Both the position numbers and the translations under genes were made by a program. A stretch of DNA of 64,000 nucleotides from Lytechinus pictus (taxonomy: Eukaryota > Echinodermata > Echinoidea > Temnopleuroida > Toxopneustidae), in NCBI RefSeq assembly GCF_037042905.1, contig NC_087253.1, forward strand, positions 17,783,001 through 17,847,000. The letters run 5' to 3'. Positions 41,200 through 53,244 of this stretch are shown piece by piece; the first letter of the stretch is position 1; each line of letters opens with the position of its first letter. Under the pieces are notes generated by a model. That model ran no database searches, had not been told where the DNA came from, and was given only the letters and a program-made list of their open reading frames with translations.

Positions 41200-42796
41200 T
41201 AGGCCAACGTTAGAACTAAGATCTTGGGCCAAGTAAAAAAAGAAAAAGTTGATCGTCCGGGTTGAAGTGAAGAGGGAGGGCCTTACTATTTGCTGTTTTA
41301 CTATTTTTTATAAAAACAAAAATATAGTTTCTCGGCCAAGTTTTTTTACATCAGTGATGAGGGAGGTCCTTACTGTTTATCATTTCTTTTGTCAGACGAT
41401 TGTCAGGCCATGTCAGGCTCAACTTAGGTGATCAATGCATGCTCATTGTAAATAATAAATGAGTACATATGCATACATATTGTCAAATCGGCAATTAACA
41501 TTTTCAACACATTTAAAAATTATTTGACATTATACATGTAAGGGGGAAAAACCTTTTTTTTTTTTTTGGGGGGGGGGTGGGCACATCCGGCCCGTACCCC
41601 CACCCCCCTTCGAGAGCCATAATCAAAATGTAAATGTAGTTTTTTTTTACCCAAGTGTGCCCCCCCCCCCCTTTGAAAGTGAGAACCTTTTTATTTTTGC
41701 TTGACATATTTTCCGTAGACGGAATGACCTTCAATTTTAGGTTTATTTAATTGCTATTTACTATTCCTTTATTTTTATCATGAATTGTTAAATGATTATT
41801 TGATTTATTTTTAATTCTTCACTTAGTGTTTATTGTTTGTAGATCTATCTCGTGTATTATTATTAACTGAACTGGACATTAATAAAGTACAATTTCCATC
41901 AAATTGAATAGCTTAAGGAAGGATGAAATTTAAAAAATTTGAACAGAATTGGTAGTTTACAGAAATCCTTTTCGTAATTTTCAATCTCTTGATAATGACT
42001 CACTTGAAAATATTTTTTTAAAAATTCAATTAATGTTTTGCCGCTTGATAGTTAGCGTTAGAGTAAAACTCGCCAGAAAATTAACATTTCACATGCCGTG
42101 CCAGCACAGTCAATCACCGCAACACACCCCCAAACACAAGCAGTCAATCACTGCAACAAATACATACACATGCGCTATCACCAAAAATCCTCGCTGAAAT
42201 CCAAATTACACCCTTGAAATTGCAGTATCTGAGCCATATTTCCCAAGCATGCGACAGATTAGTTCAGAAGTAGGAAGCGGGGTCGTCGAAAATGCACTAA
42301 AAATTAAGAAAATTAGATGCGTGCGAGGACGATCAACTACTTTCTTTTTTTACTTGGTCTTAGCCTAGTTACTATTGCTTTTGAAAATCATAATGAATCT
42401 GTTAATTGTTATAATTGATCACACAGACTGACTGAGGCTTTAGGATCACCAACACACAGATAAGCACATGTGGGACAGTGCATTATTATTGCAAAGAGGA
42501 CCTGATCATGCTCGGATTACAATCATGCTCGTTAAATTGCTAATTTCTCAGCAAAAATTGCACAATATCTTACAGAATCCTTTTGCTTTTTATTCAAAAT
42601 TATCTACAACTACATACAGACACAGGGGTGGTCATTTATTTCAACTCTGTCGTCTGTACAAACTCATTTTGCAATTATTACCACAACTGACATTTATCTT
42701 TAAACACACTGATTTTTTCTTAAATCCGGGCTTTTAAATCCCTCATTCAATTTCTCCTCTCAGTTCTAGTACAGCAGGATACTGACAAAATAAGCT
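41200..42796. other. Upstream of the Bax-like gene; no other gene recognised
   Basis: It contains a T14/G10 junction (41554-41577) and C tracts near 41600-41670 that look like a GC-tract MITE. The last 60 nt (TTTCTCCTCTCAG, GTACAGCAG) contain acceptor-like sites, so the annotated Bax-like first exon may be preceded by an untranslated exon. No clear promoter was found. Confidence 0.4.
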
Positions 42797-42839
42797 ATGG
42801 CTGAAGGGGGTTCAGATACTCCCTGTGATGAAACAGATG
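42797..42839 (+). CDS. bax: Bax-like coding exon 1
   Basis: Encodes MAEGGSDTPCDETD plus the first base of an Ala codon. The donor is GATG|GTGAGT. It is short and rests on its phase match to exon 2; the true N terminus could differ. Confidence 0.65.
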
Positions 42840-45800
42840 GTGAGTTGCATTTTCATTCTTCATCCTCTTCCCTGACCCTCCCTTGCTCACCCTTATCCTT
42901 AAACTCTAAACTCTGTCACAATTCATACAACCTTTGGGGTCCAGATCATCTCGGGACTTGAGACAACTTGGCCCCTCCAAAATATAAGGTGAAGAGTTGT
43001 CCATCGTAAGACCTAAACTTAACCCTAGGTAATATTCATACTTAACTTCACAAATCAATTGCAATCATAGTAGAAAACATTGCAAATAATTTGAATTCAA
43101 TACAAACATTTGTCAACAAAAAGTGATCTGACCCGGGGGGGGGGGGGCACTCCCATTGACGAGTGGATACCATACGTGACCTCTGGGTTTTGAAAAGCAC
43201 CCTAAAAAGTATTTTCCATGTTCTGAAAATACACCTCTTAACAAGTATTGGTGTATGAAACCCTACCCTTAACAAGTATTTGAAACAAAACGGTACCCTT
43301 GACAAGTATACCCTGAATTGACCCCCTAAATGAGTACAACGATATCTTAATTGTTATCACTGACGTGATCACGGCCGGACGTCGACTTTATTTTTACATT
43401 CATTGTATTTAGTATCACCCCACGTACCTCGCTCAAATCGGACCCTAAACACGTAGTGTTGGGGCAAAAAGTACATCCTTTATAAATTAAAGGTCAAGTC
43501 CACCTCAGAAAATGTTGGTTTGAATCAATAGAGAACAATCAGGCAAGCACAATGCTGAAAATTTCATCAAAATCGTATGTAAAATAAGAAAGTTATGACA
43601 TTTTAAAGTTTCACTTATTTTTCACAAAATAGTTATATGCACAATTTAGTCACATGTTAATGAGAGAATCGATGATGTCCCTCACTCACTATTTCTTTTG
43701 TTTTTTATTGTTTGAATTATACAATATTTCAATTTTTACAGATTTGACAATAAGGACCAACTTGACTGATCCGTAAAATGTTAAACAATGACAATTCCAC
43801 ATGTTCAGGGAGAAATAAATTTTTTTTCACAGGACAATGGGGAGAAAATTAGGATTTTTCATATTTCATATAATAAAATACAAAGGAAATAGCGAGTGAG
43901 TGATGTCATCAGTTTCCTCATTTGCATACCGACCGGGATGTACAGATAAGTATTTTGTGAAATTAAGCAAAACTTTAAAATGTCATAACTTTCTTATTTT
44001 ACATCCGATTTTGATGAAATTTTCAGTGTTGTGCTTGTTTGATTTTTCTCTTTTTATTCAAATCAACTTTATGTTGGGGTGGACTTGTCCTTTAAGTATT
44101 TTTTTTTTTTTATACCCTTGCATATTGGACCTTAAACATATTTTTCCTAGCGAAATGTATACCCTTTTCATTTTTTCAGTGTTTTTGACACCCTTATTAC
44201 TATATTACGTTACGTATGTAACGTGCCCTATCTTGAAAAAGAGATCCTTTTTACGTGTTTTCTTGGTCACGCATGGTGCACTCGTCAATGGAAGTGCCCC
44301 CCCCCCCCCCAATCTGACATTCGAAAAAACTTGGCATATAATTTTCAGAAAAACTGTCACGCTCTACTCCTTTCTTCAAATCCACAATCCATGCTGATTT
44401 AACCCAGAAGTGAACCTCTTTATTGACAAATTATTCACCTGTACCTGTAATTCCCTAAAGTTGATTAGAGGAATATGAAGAAGAAGAAATGAGAAGATTC
44501 ATTCCTAGCTGACATAACAAGGACCCCGTTATCATTAAACAAAATGAATATCAACTCGGATTGGGTCCTGGGCCCCGTAACACAAAGGCTAGTAATTAAA
44601 TGGCCTAGTCAAGATCATTGTTGCATTGTGCATTTTTAGACAAACAAGGAACCATCAAAATTGTTCTCCCAAATTAACAATTTTTTATCGCACCTTTGTG
44701 TTCTAGAGCCCTGGTCATTAATTCAACATAATAAAGTTAGATTTTAAAACATGCCTTCTTGCTTCTTGGTCCCATTTCCTGATGACTTGTTATAAGAAAT
44801 GAGCAATTTCTATGACAAATTTAATATTAGCCATTCAGAGTGGAGGTTTTCAGTAGCTCTTATCTGTTATCGCAAATTTGTTATTGTAACAAGTTTTATG
44901 AAACGAGGAAAAGTTTTCAGATAATCTTTGAAGGTTTGCATTGTGGTACAGATACGAAAAGTATATTTATTACTATTATTTATCAATTACAGCTTCATCA
45001 CATTTGCATTTCGAGCAAACACGCATAGAACGACAGGTGAGCCGTGATGACGTTGGAGAGCAAGCGACCGTCCTCCTTCAGCATTTCATCGTCGATCGAT
45101 TCCAGCAGGACGGTTTCGAAAACGCGCCGGGACTGGATGACCTTAGGGCGGGGCTGGCTGTTCCAAGAGAGCAGGAGGTCGTGTGGACAGAGGTCGGCTG
45201 TATGCTCAGGTCAATAGGAGATACATTAGATAGGGATCGAGAATTACAGAGGTAAGTTGAAGTCCCCTGGTTTCCATGGTCCATTAACAGAAAAATTTCA
45301 CAAAATTTGGGAAGAGCCTAGAATTTCTTGGAAATCTGGATTTTTAGGCAAAAATAAAATATAATTGTGACAAATACAGTTTAAATCATGAAAAATAAAG
45401 CAAATCTGATGTACATGTAAGTTAACTGTGCATCACTGGAAAATCTTCCATTCAAAAGTGGTTCTAGTGTGTTCTGAGCCAAGTTTTATCTCCATCCTGC
45501 AGTGCACATAGGCCTACATGTACTTGATGAAAAGTTGAAAACTTATGTTTATAGATTTTTGTTACCTAAAATTGCCATAATTTTGTACATGTCAGCAAAG
45601 AACACAGTGTTCCATGACATTTGCTATAGTGAAAATTGCTCTACTATAAATCCCACACACTGATCGGATGAATAACTCTACGGCGGGCCGGCCTACCTGA
45701 AACCCAACCCCAAACTTAGCATAAAAATATGAAAGTATATTAATAATAATAAATGTGATTTGTAATGCGCCAAATCAACTCTGCCCAAGGTGCATATTGC

Positions 45801-48162
45801 TACTCACATTTCAGTGACTAGAAAACAGGCTATGTAATTTTTCCGTAATCCAAGATCTTCTAAATATAAAACTGATGTGCTTGCCATGGTCTTCTTAGGA
45901 TGATAAACTCCGTTCCTTCTGATTCACCCATCGAGGCAATCATAGCAGTAGCCCATGTGATCTTTGGTGATGGTGATATAACGTGGGGGAGGATAGTCGG
46001 TCTCTTCTACTTTGCCTACAGGATGTGTGCAAGGGTAAGTGGCAGTGAAACATTGTAGTAATTTGTGGTAGCAAGGAAAATAAAGTGGTAGAAGTGGTGA
46101 TGGTGGTGGTAGTATAGGGTCGTCTCACAGAAGTTGTGATGATAGTTGTAGCAAAAGAAAAAAGTTGTGGTAGAAATGGTGATAATGCTGGTCGTAGTAA
46201 TCATGTAATCACACAGTAGTTAATGATAGTGATAGCAAAATAAATAGTTATGGTAGCATTGGTGATGATATATGTAGTAGCAAGAGAAGTAGTATACTGT
46301 TGTTGCTCCTGGTAGTAATGCAGAAATTTGTAATTGTATTAAAGTTTAGTATGGGAAATAGCTTTGGTAAAAGCGGCAATAAAATGTTGGTGATAATTGT
46401 AATACCTACAGTAACTTGTAGCAATAGTTGCAGTAGAGCATAAAGTTGTGGTTAATGTGGTGATAATGCAGGGGTTGGTCGCAATAGTTGTGTTGTAGCA
46501 GGAGAAATAATTGTGGTAGCAACTAAGTAGTTGGAGCAGTTGTGGTAGCAGGAGTGTTTACTGTTAGGATAAAGTGGTGATTTTGCTGTTAGTAGCAGTC
46601 ATGTGGAAGTCGTAGCAATAATTACAGCAGGATACATACAGAATGTGAATGATGTTGATGGTGCGTCATTCGTGCAGTAGTTGGGGGCAAATGTGGTAGC
46701 AAGAGAGTTAGTGTTATTGGTAATTGTTGTAGCAGGATACATAAAGAAGTTGAAATGATGTTGATGGTGTGGCAACAGTTTGCAATTTTATTTGTTGCAA
46801 TGCATGCTATGCATCTGTAAAGTTATGTTGTTCCCACTTTCTATTGTAGAGTGAATATCAATGAATTCATTTCAATTTTTCTCTATCCACTCTCCAGGCT
46901 ATAGAGTCTGTTCTGGATAAGAGCTTTCCAAGTTGGATCAACAAGCTGATCAAAGAAGTCGTCAAGTTCCTCGTCATTAAGTTTGCCCATTGGATTGTCA
47001 GCAAAGGGGGATGGGTAAGTCTAAAGATAAAGTGAATTTTCCGAACAATAGACCAGTTCGTAGTTACTTCATGGACAATTTTGGTCAAATGACCTTTCAT
47101 TTCTTTCATTATAATGGGCAGATTTCAAAGCAAGATATTACGTAAGCATGCTTTACATAAAAGGATGATGAAATTGAATAGACCAGGTGACTAGAATAGC
47201 ACTTCAATGAACATGTTATGAAGGTATTTGTTGCATTTCTCCTTTGAATGCATATTATAGCATGTTGCACAATGTACTTGGCAAACTGTAAATGAGAAAC
47301 ACAATTCAAAAGAATATATGAATAATCAAAACATCAATGTTGGTGCTTATCTCATTAAATTTTAAACCACCATATCACTTTAGAACCTATGACCTTCCTC
47401 TGATCACGCGCAGAATCTTCTGCTCATGCGCAGAGTAGAACTACGAACTGGCTTATTGGGAGGAGGTTTCACAAAGGGTTATTGTGACTACATTTAATTG
47501 CAAATTACTCATAAGTCCCCAAGAATCAAACGCAGTGGGGTTCTGCGACTGTGTACAATGTCCTTAAAATTAAAGGTAAATTGCCAATTCCGTCTATTGC
47601 CAACTTGTCCACTCATTCTACCATCATTTAGTCAAATGCCATTACGTCCATCAACATTTCGTCTGATAATCATTTGGTCCAATCATCACTTTGTCTAATC
47701 ACCAGTTCATCTATGACCATTTCTGTCTCCTAAACAGTTGGTCTAATATCCATTTTATTTTCAGTCATTTCGCCCAATTAACACTTAGTCCAATTAGGCG
47801 AAATGGCTATCAGACCAACTGGTTATAAGATGAAATGGTGAGTGGACGAAATGACAATTAGACCATGTGGATAGTGAACGAACTGACGGTAGACCAAATG
47901 TTAGTAGACGAGTTGGTAACTAGACGAATTGGCATTGGACCAATTGAAAACAAGCCAAAGTAATCAAGGTTCCCTCCCTCTTTATAAAGATCTTCAGGTG
48001 CAGCCCCTGATTTAGACCATTTTCGTTTCATTTATCTTTTCTTCTTTCTATATCCAGCTGGCCATCCGTGAATACATGGGCTCTCCAACCTGGATATGGG
48101 GCACTCTTGTCGCCCTCTCTGCCAGCTGCTTAGGCTTCTCATTATACAAGTTGAGTAGATGA
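42797..48162 (+). CDS. bax: Bax-like pro-apoptotic Bcl-2 family protein
   Basis: Predicted pore-forming executioner of mitochondrial apoptosis. Exons 42797-42839, 44993-45251, 45899-46034, 46898-47014 and 48058-48162 join in phase to 660 nt (219 aa; human Bax is 192). The helix-1 region reads VLLQHFIVDRFQQDG (41-55). BH3 is LRSIGDTLDRDRELQR (86-101), with the invariant Leu and Gly-Asp, and is very close to Bax rather than Bak. BH1 is FGDGDITWGRIVGLFYFA (123-140). BH2 is around WIVSKGGW (178-185). The C terminus (about 193-215) is a hydrophobic tail anchor ending YKLSR. All donors are canonical (GTAAGT or GTGAGT). The symbol rests on motif similarity; a Bak-type assignment is less likely. Confidence 0.92.
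43130..44315. mobile_element. GC-tract element in Bax intron 1 (GGCACTCCCATTGACGAGTG ends)
   Basis: GGGGGGCACTCCCATTGACG at the left is mirrored by CGTCAATGGAAGTGCCCCCC at the right. GATCTGAC/AATCTGAC flank the poly-G and poly-C ends, a 7/8 match and a plausible 8-bp duplication. The interior has repeated ACCCTTAACAAGTAT-like strings. A TTAA MITE (43487-44095) is nested inside. Confidence 0.6.
43487..44095. mobile_element. TTAA-flanked long palindromic MITE, copy 2
   Basis: TTAA at 43487-43490 and 44092-44095 flanks AGGTCAAGTCCACCTCAG and TTGGGGTGGACTTGTCCT. It is the same family as 30020-30630, co-linear throughout. The 165-residue ORF starting at 43900 is a chance frame through it. Confidence 0.85.
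44993..45251 (+). CDS. bax: Bax-like coding exon 2 (helix 1 and BH3)
   Basis: Acceptor TCAATTACAG|CTTC and donor CAGAG|GTAAGT. It encodes residues 15-101 including the helix-1 block and the whole BH3 motif. The Arg codon at its 3' end is split 2+1 with exon 3. Confidence 0.9.
45605..45740. mobile_element. Partial MITE, TTCCATGACATTTGCT family
   Basis: It shares TTCCATGACATTTGCT, AAATTGCTC and AATCCCACACAC-like blocks with the fuller copy at 48688-48890. It sits in Bax intron 2. Confidence 0.5.
45899..46034 (+). CDS. bax: Bax-like coding exon 3 (BH1)
   Basis: Acceptor CTTCTTAG|GATG and donor GCAAGG|GTAAGT. It encodes RMINSVPSD through YRMCAR and contains BH1 with the WGR core. Confidence 0.9.
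46045..46790 (+). repeat. GTGGTAGCA-type degenerate repeat in Bax intron 3
   Basis: Loose units of about 30-40 bp contain GTGGTAGCA, GTGGTGAT and AGTTGTGG. The Thr/His-rich minus frames are translations of the repeat. Confidence 0.65.
46898..47014 (+). CDS. bax: Bax-like coding exon 4 (BH2 part)
   Basis: Acceptor CTCTCCAG|GCTA and donor GGATGG|GTAAGT, 39 codons in phase 0. It ends WIVSKGGW, the start of BH2. Confidence 0.9.
47045..47460. mobile_element. MITE (AATAGACCAGTTCGTAGTT ends) in Bax intron 4
   Basis: AATAGACCAGTTCGTAGTT at the left is mirrored by AACTACGAACTGGCTTATT at the right. The interior is co-linear with the interrupted copy at 52395-53243. Confidence 0.7.
47585..47960. mobile_element. 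Palindromic minisatellite element, copy 2 of the GACGAAATGG family
   Basis: It has the same design as 13478-13870: left-arm units such as TTTGGTCCAATCATCA and TTGTCTAATCACCAG, right-arm units such as GACGAAATGACAATTAGACC. The turn is near 47785-47800 (CATTTCGCCCAATTAACA facing AATTAGGCGAAATG). It lies in Bax intron 4, about 100 bp before exon 5. Confidence 0.75.
48058..48162 (+). CDS. bax: Bax-like coding exon 5 (tail anchor)
   Basis: Acceptor CTATATCCAG|CTGG. It encodes LAIREYMGSPTWIWG followed by a hydrophobic segment rich in Leu, Ala and Ser, then YKLSR and stop TGA at 48160-48162. This fits a C-terminal mitochondrial membrane anchor. Confidence 0.9.
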   Translation: MAIREYMGSPTWIWGTLVALSASCLGFSLYKLSR

Positions 48163-48557
48163 AGGCCTGCCACGACAACTCTACACTTTATTAAATGTAT
48201 GGGACTGTAGGAAAACATTTATGAAATATTAGAACTGTCAATTGAATCAGTATTTCAATCTGTGAGATGTAATCTGCAGAACAGTTCCAGTCTTATATAT
48301 CCACTTTTGAGAGTGAGATGATGACACCAACATCAAATGCAAGGCGTGGGACTATAATCGAAATATTTTTCAATTATAAATGTAAATCAATCTCATGGCT
48401 AAGTTATTTATTCGAGCCTTTATTAAAGATGTAATTACTACAGTGTCCATATATGTTATGCTTTAATGCATATCATGACATTGAAGCATGGGAAACATGG
48501 GAAGCCCAAAGGTGTATATATCTTATATGATGCATTTTCGTAAACTCAAGTTTTTTT

Positions 48558-48563
48558 AATAAA
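48558..48563 (+). terminator. Candidate poly(A) signal of the Bax-like gene
   Basis: AATAAA about 396 nt after the stop codon in AT-rich DNA; the first clear exact hexamer noticed downstream. Confidence 0.45.
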
Positions 48564-48687
48564 TATATATTTATGTGTTAACATAGATCTTTGTAGTCCT
48601 ATCTTTTTTATATCAAGTATTCAAATTCACTATTCAACAAATGGCAATTCTTGATATCTAGAAGTTGGACTTGACGATAAAACGGTT

Positions 48688-48890
48688 CCATGACATTTGC
48701 TCCAGCTACAATTGCTCCGCTTTAAATTCCACACACGAATTGAATGACCAACTATAACCCTGTATTTATCACTATACCCTATCCTAAACCTAACCCTTAC
48801 CCTAGCATAAAACCGTATTGCAACCCTAACCCTATATCATAGACGAAATTAAGCCCGGAGCAATTGTCGCAGGAGCAAACCTCGTGTCAC
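48688..48890. mobile_element. MITE with interior telomere-like repeats
   Basis: Ends TTCCATGACATTTGCTCC..CAATTGCTCC and GGAGCAATTGTCGCAGGAGC are largely inverted. The middle holds CCTAAACCTAACCC and CCCTAACCC strings. A partial copy is at 45605-45740. Confidence 0.6.
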
Positions 48891-48894
48891 CATA

Positions 48895-51730
48895 CTTCTA
48901 AAATAATTTTGGAATAATACCCCTATATGCATGGGCAGTTGAGTATATACAAATAGAAATTGCGCAATATAAATGTACAATTATTAATTATTACTATTAT
49001 TGTTTTGAAAAGTCAAGCAATGCTAGATCACATTGCCAGGAACACTGAAATAGCCAGTCAACCCCCATTATCTTTTGTTAGTCTATGAATTATAATTGAT
49101 GTAAAATCTCTTTTTAATTTTTTATTTGTTGCACTGATTAATTACTTCCATATGCTGCAGGGGTTATGAAGCATCCTTTATGATATTATGTTAATATGCA
49201 TCTCTTTTGATAGACTACATGTGCTCAATGATGAAAGAAACATTATTTTCCATGTCTCAAATGATAAGTGTTGTATGGTATTAAAGGTGGCTAGAGGTTC
49301 CACAAGCCTCTTCCTCTAAAATAAAAAAATATATACGGAAAAGGTTTATAAAATCTTCTGACAAATATCTAAGGGATTTAGTTATGAAAAGTTGGATACA
49401 GACCAAAATTTTTGTTTTATTCCTTCAAATTATTGGGTGTTTGTAATTCCCAATGGCATTGGTTTATTTAGTCTGAAAAATAAATCCACTATCGTCAGCT
49501 TATAACCACTGTGAAACCCTTGGATTTTAGCAAATCTTGCTACCTCAGTGAGTTAGGCGACATACTACAATGGTATAAAAAAGTTTACAATTAGAAATAA
49601 TCCTGTAAAATTATATATTTGTAATATCCTGAAGCTTTTTCCACATTTAAACATTGGTAAAGATCTCTTTAAGCAAATGACGACATAACTGTCGAAAAAA
49701 ATCCTCAATTCGCTTGAGTGAGCACCACTTACTTTTGAAAAGTTCATGAAAAATGATTTGTGCAGAACTCGGAGATAGTTATATGAAAAAAAATATACGT
49801 TAATCATATGAAGAAGACATGGACTTTAGCTAGGAAGATTAATTGAAGACATCTTTTACCTCTTTAGTTTCCTTCAAGCCCAAAACACTTCATAGAGCAC
49901 CATTGCGCCCCCCTCCTCAAACATCAAGGCCCTCTATCTGCTTTACACGGAGCTGTGATTCACATGAAATGGCTTAGGCTTGATTTTCTTTCTGTCATTT
50001 ATGGTCCAGTTTGGCAAATGTGTTGAGAAACAAGTAAATGAAATATAAAATGTAAACCCACTTTAAATGATAAAAGTGCTGTAGATGTCTGAAATAAAAC
50101 TTTATTTACATGCAGCTACGTCTTCAGATCTAGCTGGCACAAAAAGGTAAAGGTTGTGCATACCTAGGGTATAAATGTTAATTTTGGGTGGCAAAGTTGT
50201 TACAAAATGTTCAAATGTATCTGTTTTATTTCAATTGGCTAATAATGCAAAAGAAATGTATGGGAAATCTAACACACGGTCATTTTGTTTTCGCCTTTTT
50301 TCCTTGACCCTGCGAGTTTCTGTCAAAAAATACTTTCATTTGATAGATGGGACCCAAACCCAAGAATATATGTGTGAAAAATTATCCCAATATGGTACAT
50401 TTTTCAATTCCTAGGACTTTTTCAAAGTGTAAACTATTGATACGCACTGTATATGTATAAGAGACCAATTGAGAGGTAGGAATCCAACCAAAAAGTAGAA
50501 AAAGAAGAAAAAATAGACCAAAAGAAGGGGTTTTGGTCTGAGAATTTGTTTTGAATTAGTGGAGGGGACATATTGAACTCTTTGCTAAGGTTGTTATGGG
50601 GAGAGGTAGCTGTAAGATAATTGGTATAAAACTAATCCAAAATGGTCTCATATTGTCTGAAATCTGAGAAAACATCCATTCAAAACATTTTGACATTCCA
50701 CATATGTAATTTGGTGACCGAGTAAAATAAAATGATTTGAATTTCACATACTGTATCAAAGGACACAGTCTACGCAAAACATCAGTTATTCTTGTGTGAA
50801 ACTACAGTAATCACACAGATCACATGCATATGGCATGAAGGGGAATCTCATTGGTTGATATTGACCATCAAAAGAACCCATTGAAGGTTTTTCATATGAT
50901 AATGATCGAGAATAAAATTTTTGAAATCATGATATTAAATAAATGTATTATTTTTGACAATCAAAGTATGCACCTTGGCAAATTATATTTCCCCTTGCCA
51001 TTAGTTGATAGATCACTTATGAAAAATGTTTTTTTTTCCATTATGTAAATATACATGTAGTTGATGTGCATATCTTGTATGTCCGAAGCCTAGGTTTCTT
51101 TTCCACAATAAATCACTGAAGTTGTAAATGAGCAAGTAAAATATTTCTATATACCCTTTGCTCATATCAAGAAATTAACATGAACAAATATTGCTGTTTC
51201 AAACTTTATTTTAGGTGCATTGAATATCTTGGTGTTTATTCAATTTATTTTCTGAAGAAATTTTCGGGTTGTGAAAAGATATCACAGCTAGACCTTATTC
51301 CATTTGATACACCCCTCCCCCCCCCCCCCCGGCTAGATACATCTAGGGTCAATACAAATGATCTTCTGCAATGAATAAAAAAAATTATCTTTGAAATAAA
51401 TTAAATGAATTGGATCCACTTTCAAGTTCCTAGATGAATTTATTTCTGCCCCAACTCACATCACATACTTGTCAACTGCCCCAATTTAATGAACAGTTCA
51501 TATTTTTGGGAAAGAAAACAAATAATTTTCACCCATACTACCCATGTGCCGCTATTCAGGTTAGAGTTTGTCTGTAGGGCTGTGTAGAAAGGTTAGCAAT
51601 ATTCTACTTTAGGTTGTTTGTGCATTTGGTGTAGTGTAGCATGCACACACCATCACCTGAGGTAGCAATGTCCCCATTTTTTTTGTATTCATTTTTTGTA
51701 TTCCTTTGTACCTGTTTATGGGTTTGGAAT
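48895..51730. other. Long gene-free stretch
   Basis: About 2.8 kb of AT-rich DNA. I see no ORF above background, no recognisable transposon ends and only a C tract at about 51316-51330. It may include distal 3' UTR of the Bax-like gene, which cannot be judged from sequence alone. Confidence 0.5.
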
Positions 51731-51734
51731 GTTG

Positions 51735-51983
51735 GCACACTGCAAAAACTCTGGTGTTGATTTAACACCAGCCCGGAATCTATATATGTCCACACCAGAG
51801 AAGTGTTAAACAACACCAGTTTTGTTTTGGTCTAACACCAGATAGGTGTTTATACAACACCAATTAGTATTATAACAGCATCGGTTTGATTAAAAAATGG
51901 TGTTGTTTCAATACTTCTCTGGTGTGGACATAATAGATTCCGGGTTGGTGTTAAATCAACACCGGAGTTTTTGCAGTGCGGGT
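51735..51983. mobile_element. Palindromic TAACACC MITE, copy 1
   Basis: CACTGCAAAAACTCTGGTGT at the left is mirrored by CACCGGAGTTTTTGCAGTG at the right. A second inverted block, CCACACCAGAGAAGTGTT and ACTTCTCTGGTGTGG, lies inside, with repeated GGTGTT/AACACC between. Confidence 0.8.
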
Positions 51984-52507
51984 ATGCAATCTCACCAAGT
52001 GAATAGTACTTATTCCACTTTGGTGCTGTAAAATCAAGAATCGTAGTGGAATATTAAGAAAGCATTACTAAGTTTTTTTAAATGTATTTATGTGTATGTA
52101 AGCAGGTACTACGATTGCAGGATTTGTCTTTTTGTAATCTGTGAAGTCCAGTCATTATTTGAAAAAAAAAATCTCAGACAAATTAAGACAGAAGTGACTG
52201 AAATGTCTTGGACTTGTAACATACAAAAGTTATAAGAAATCTCAATTTTGGAAAGTCTAACCCAAATCGTGTATGTTCTGAATGCATTCATAGAGTAGTG
52301 TGTATTTATCCCATTGACAAGCGCATTTCTACATTACCCTAGTCTAGATTAAAATACCCCAATTCATACCTGACAAGTATTTCTAAATAGGGATAGACCA
52401 GTTTGGAGTTACCTCATGGGCAAGTTTGTACAAATGGCCTTCCCATTCTAACATTAGGATAGGCTCATTTCAAATCAAGATATTTTGCCAGCATGCCTTA
52501 CATAGCA

Positions 52508-52682
52508 GGAGGGTGTTTCGTAAAGCTGTTTGTAAGTTAAGAGCGACTGGCGAACCTTCCTTACGCACTGAATAATGATCACCAATGGACATAATGTTAA
52601 TATCATTTACCACAAGAAAGGATCACCAGTCGTTCTTAAAGCCACTCTTAACTTACGAACAGCTTTATGAAACACCCCCCTG
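52508..52682. mobile_element. Intact GGGTGTTTCATAAAGCTG MITE
   Basis: GGGTGTTTCGTAAAGCTG followed by TAAGTTAAGAGCGACT is mirrored by TCTTAAAGCCACTCTTAACT followed by AGCTTTATGAAACACCC, with arms of about 60 bp. It is the reference copy for the broken host MITE at 21875-27505. Confidence 0.8.
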
Positions 52683-52960
52683 GATGCGGAACAAGGTTAC
52701 TAGAAAAATGCATGAATTATGAACACGAATAGAGTTATTTGTTGCAATTCTACTTTAAATTCATAACTTAATTGTTGCTGTTACAATTTACTTAGCCACC
52801 TCTTAAATACATGTTGCTAGTGGATGCATCATTGATTTCCAGATTGAAAAGCACAATTCAAATTATATCGAGACATCCAAGCTAGTGCTTACCTCATTGA
52901 ATCAGGCCTTTTGAGTTCAATTGACCTTCTGATCATGTTCAGAAAGGAACTATGAACTTG

Positions 52961-53231
52961 GCCCCGTTGTACAAAGAGTTACGATTGATCCAATCAATCT
53001 CAACTATGGACAGCCAGCAAAGTCAACATATGAAATGCATGTTTGTTCAAAAAAATTCCAGATATGAATCCATATCCATAAATTCATTGATTTTTTGACA
53101 ATTTGGAGTGTTCTCCTTTGATTACAAAGGACATTTTGCAAATTGCCTGTAGAAAAAATTATGACACTGATGGATTTCCATAGAGTTACGATTGATCGGA
53201 TCAATCGTAACTCTTTGTACAACGGGGCCCT
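52961..53231. mobile_element. MITE with GGCCCCGTTGTACAAAGAGT ends
   Basis: GGCCCCGTTGTACAAAGAGT followed by TACGATTGATCCAATCAATC is mirrored by GATCGGATCAATCGTAACTC followed by TTTGTACAACGGGGCC. The 40-bp arms are nearly perfect. It splits the right end of the MITE at 52395-53243. Confidence 0.85.
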
Positions 53232-53244
53232 GGTCTGTTGGACA

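Larger units (their letters stand above)
52395..53243. mobile_element. Copy of the 47045-47460 MITE carrying two nested MITEs
   Basis: ATAGACCAGTTTGGAGTTACC at the left and AACTATGAAC..TGGTCTGTTGG at the right match the ends of 47045-47460. The interior blocks GATATTTTGCCAGCATGCCT and AAAAGCACAATTCAAAT are co-linear with it. The interruptions are 52508-52682 and about 52961-53231. Confidence 0.65.

Noticed and set aside
43900..44397. 165-residue ORF
   Set aside because: Runs through the right arm of a TTAA MITE and the end of the enclosing element.
46867..47109. Minus-strand 80-residue ORF
   Set aside because: Antisense of Bax-like exon 4 and adjoining intron.
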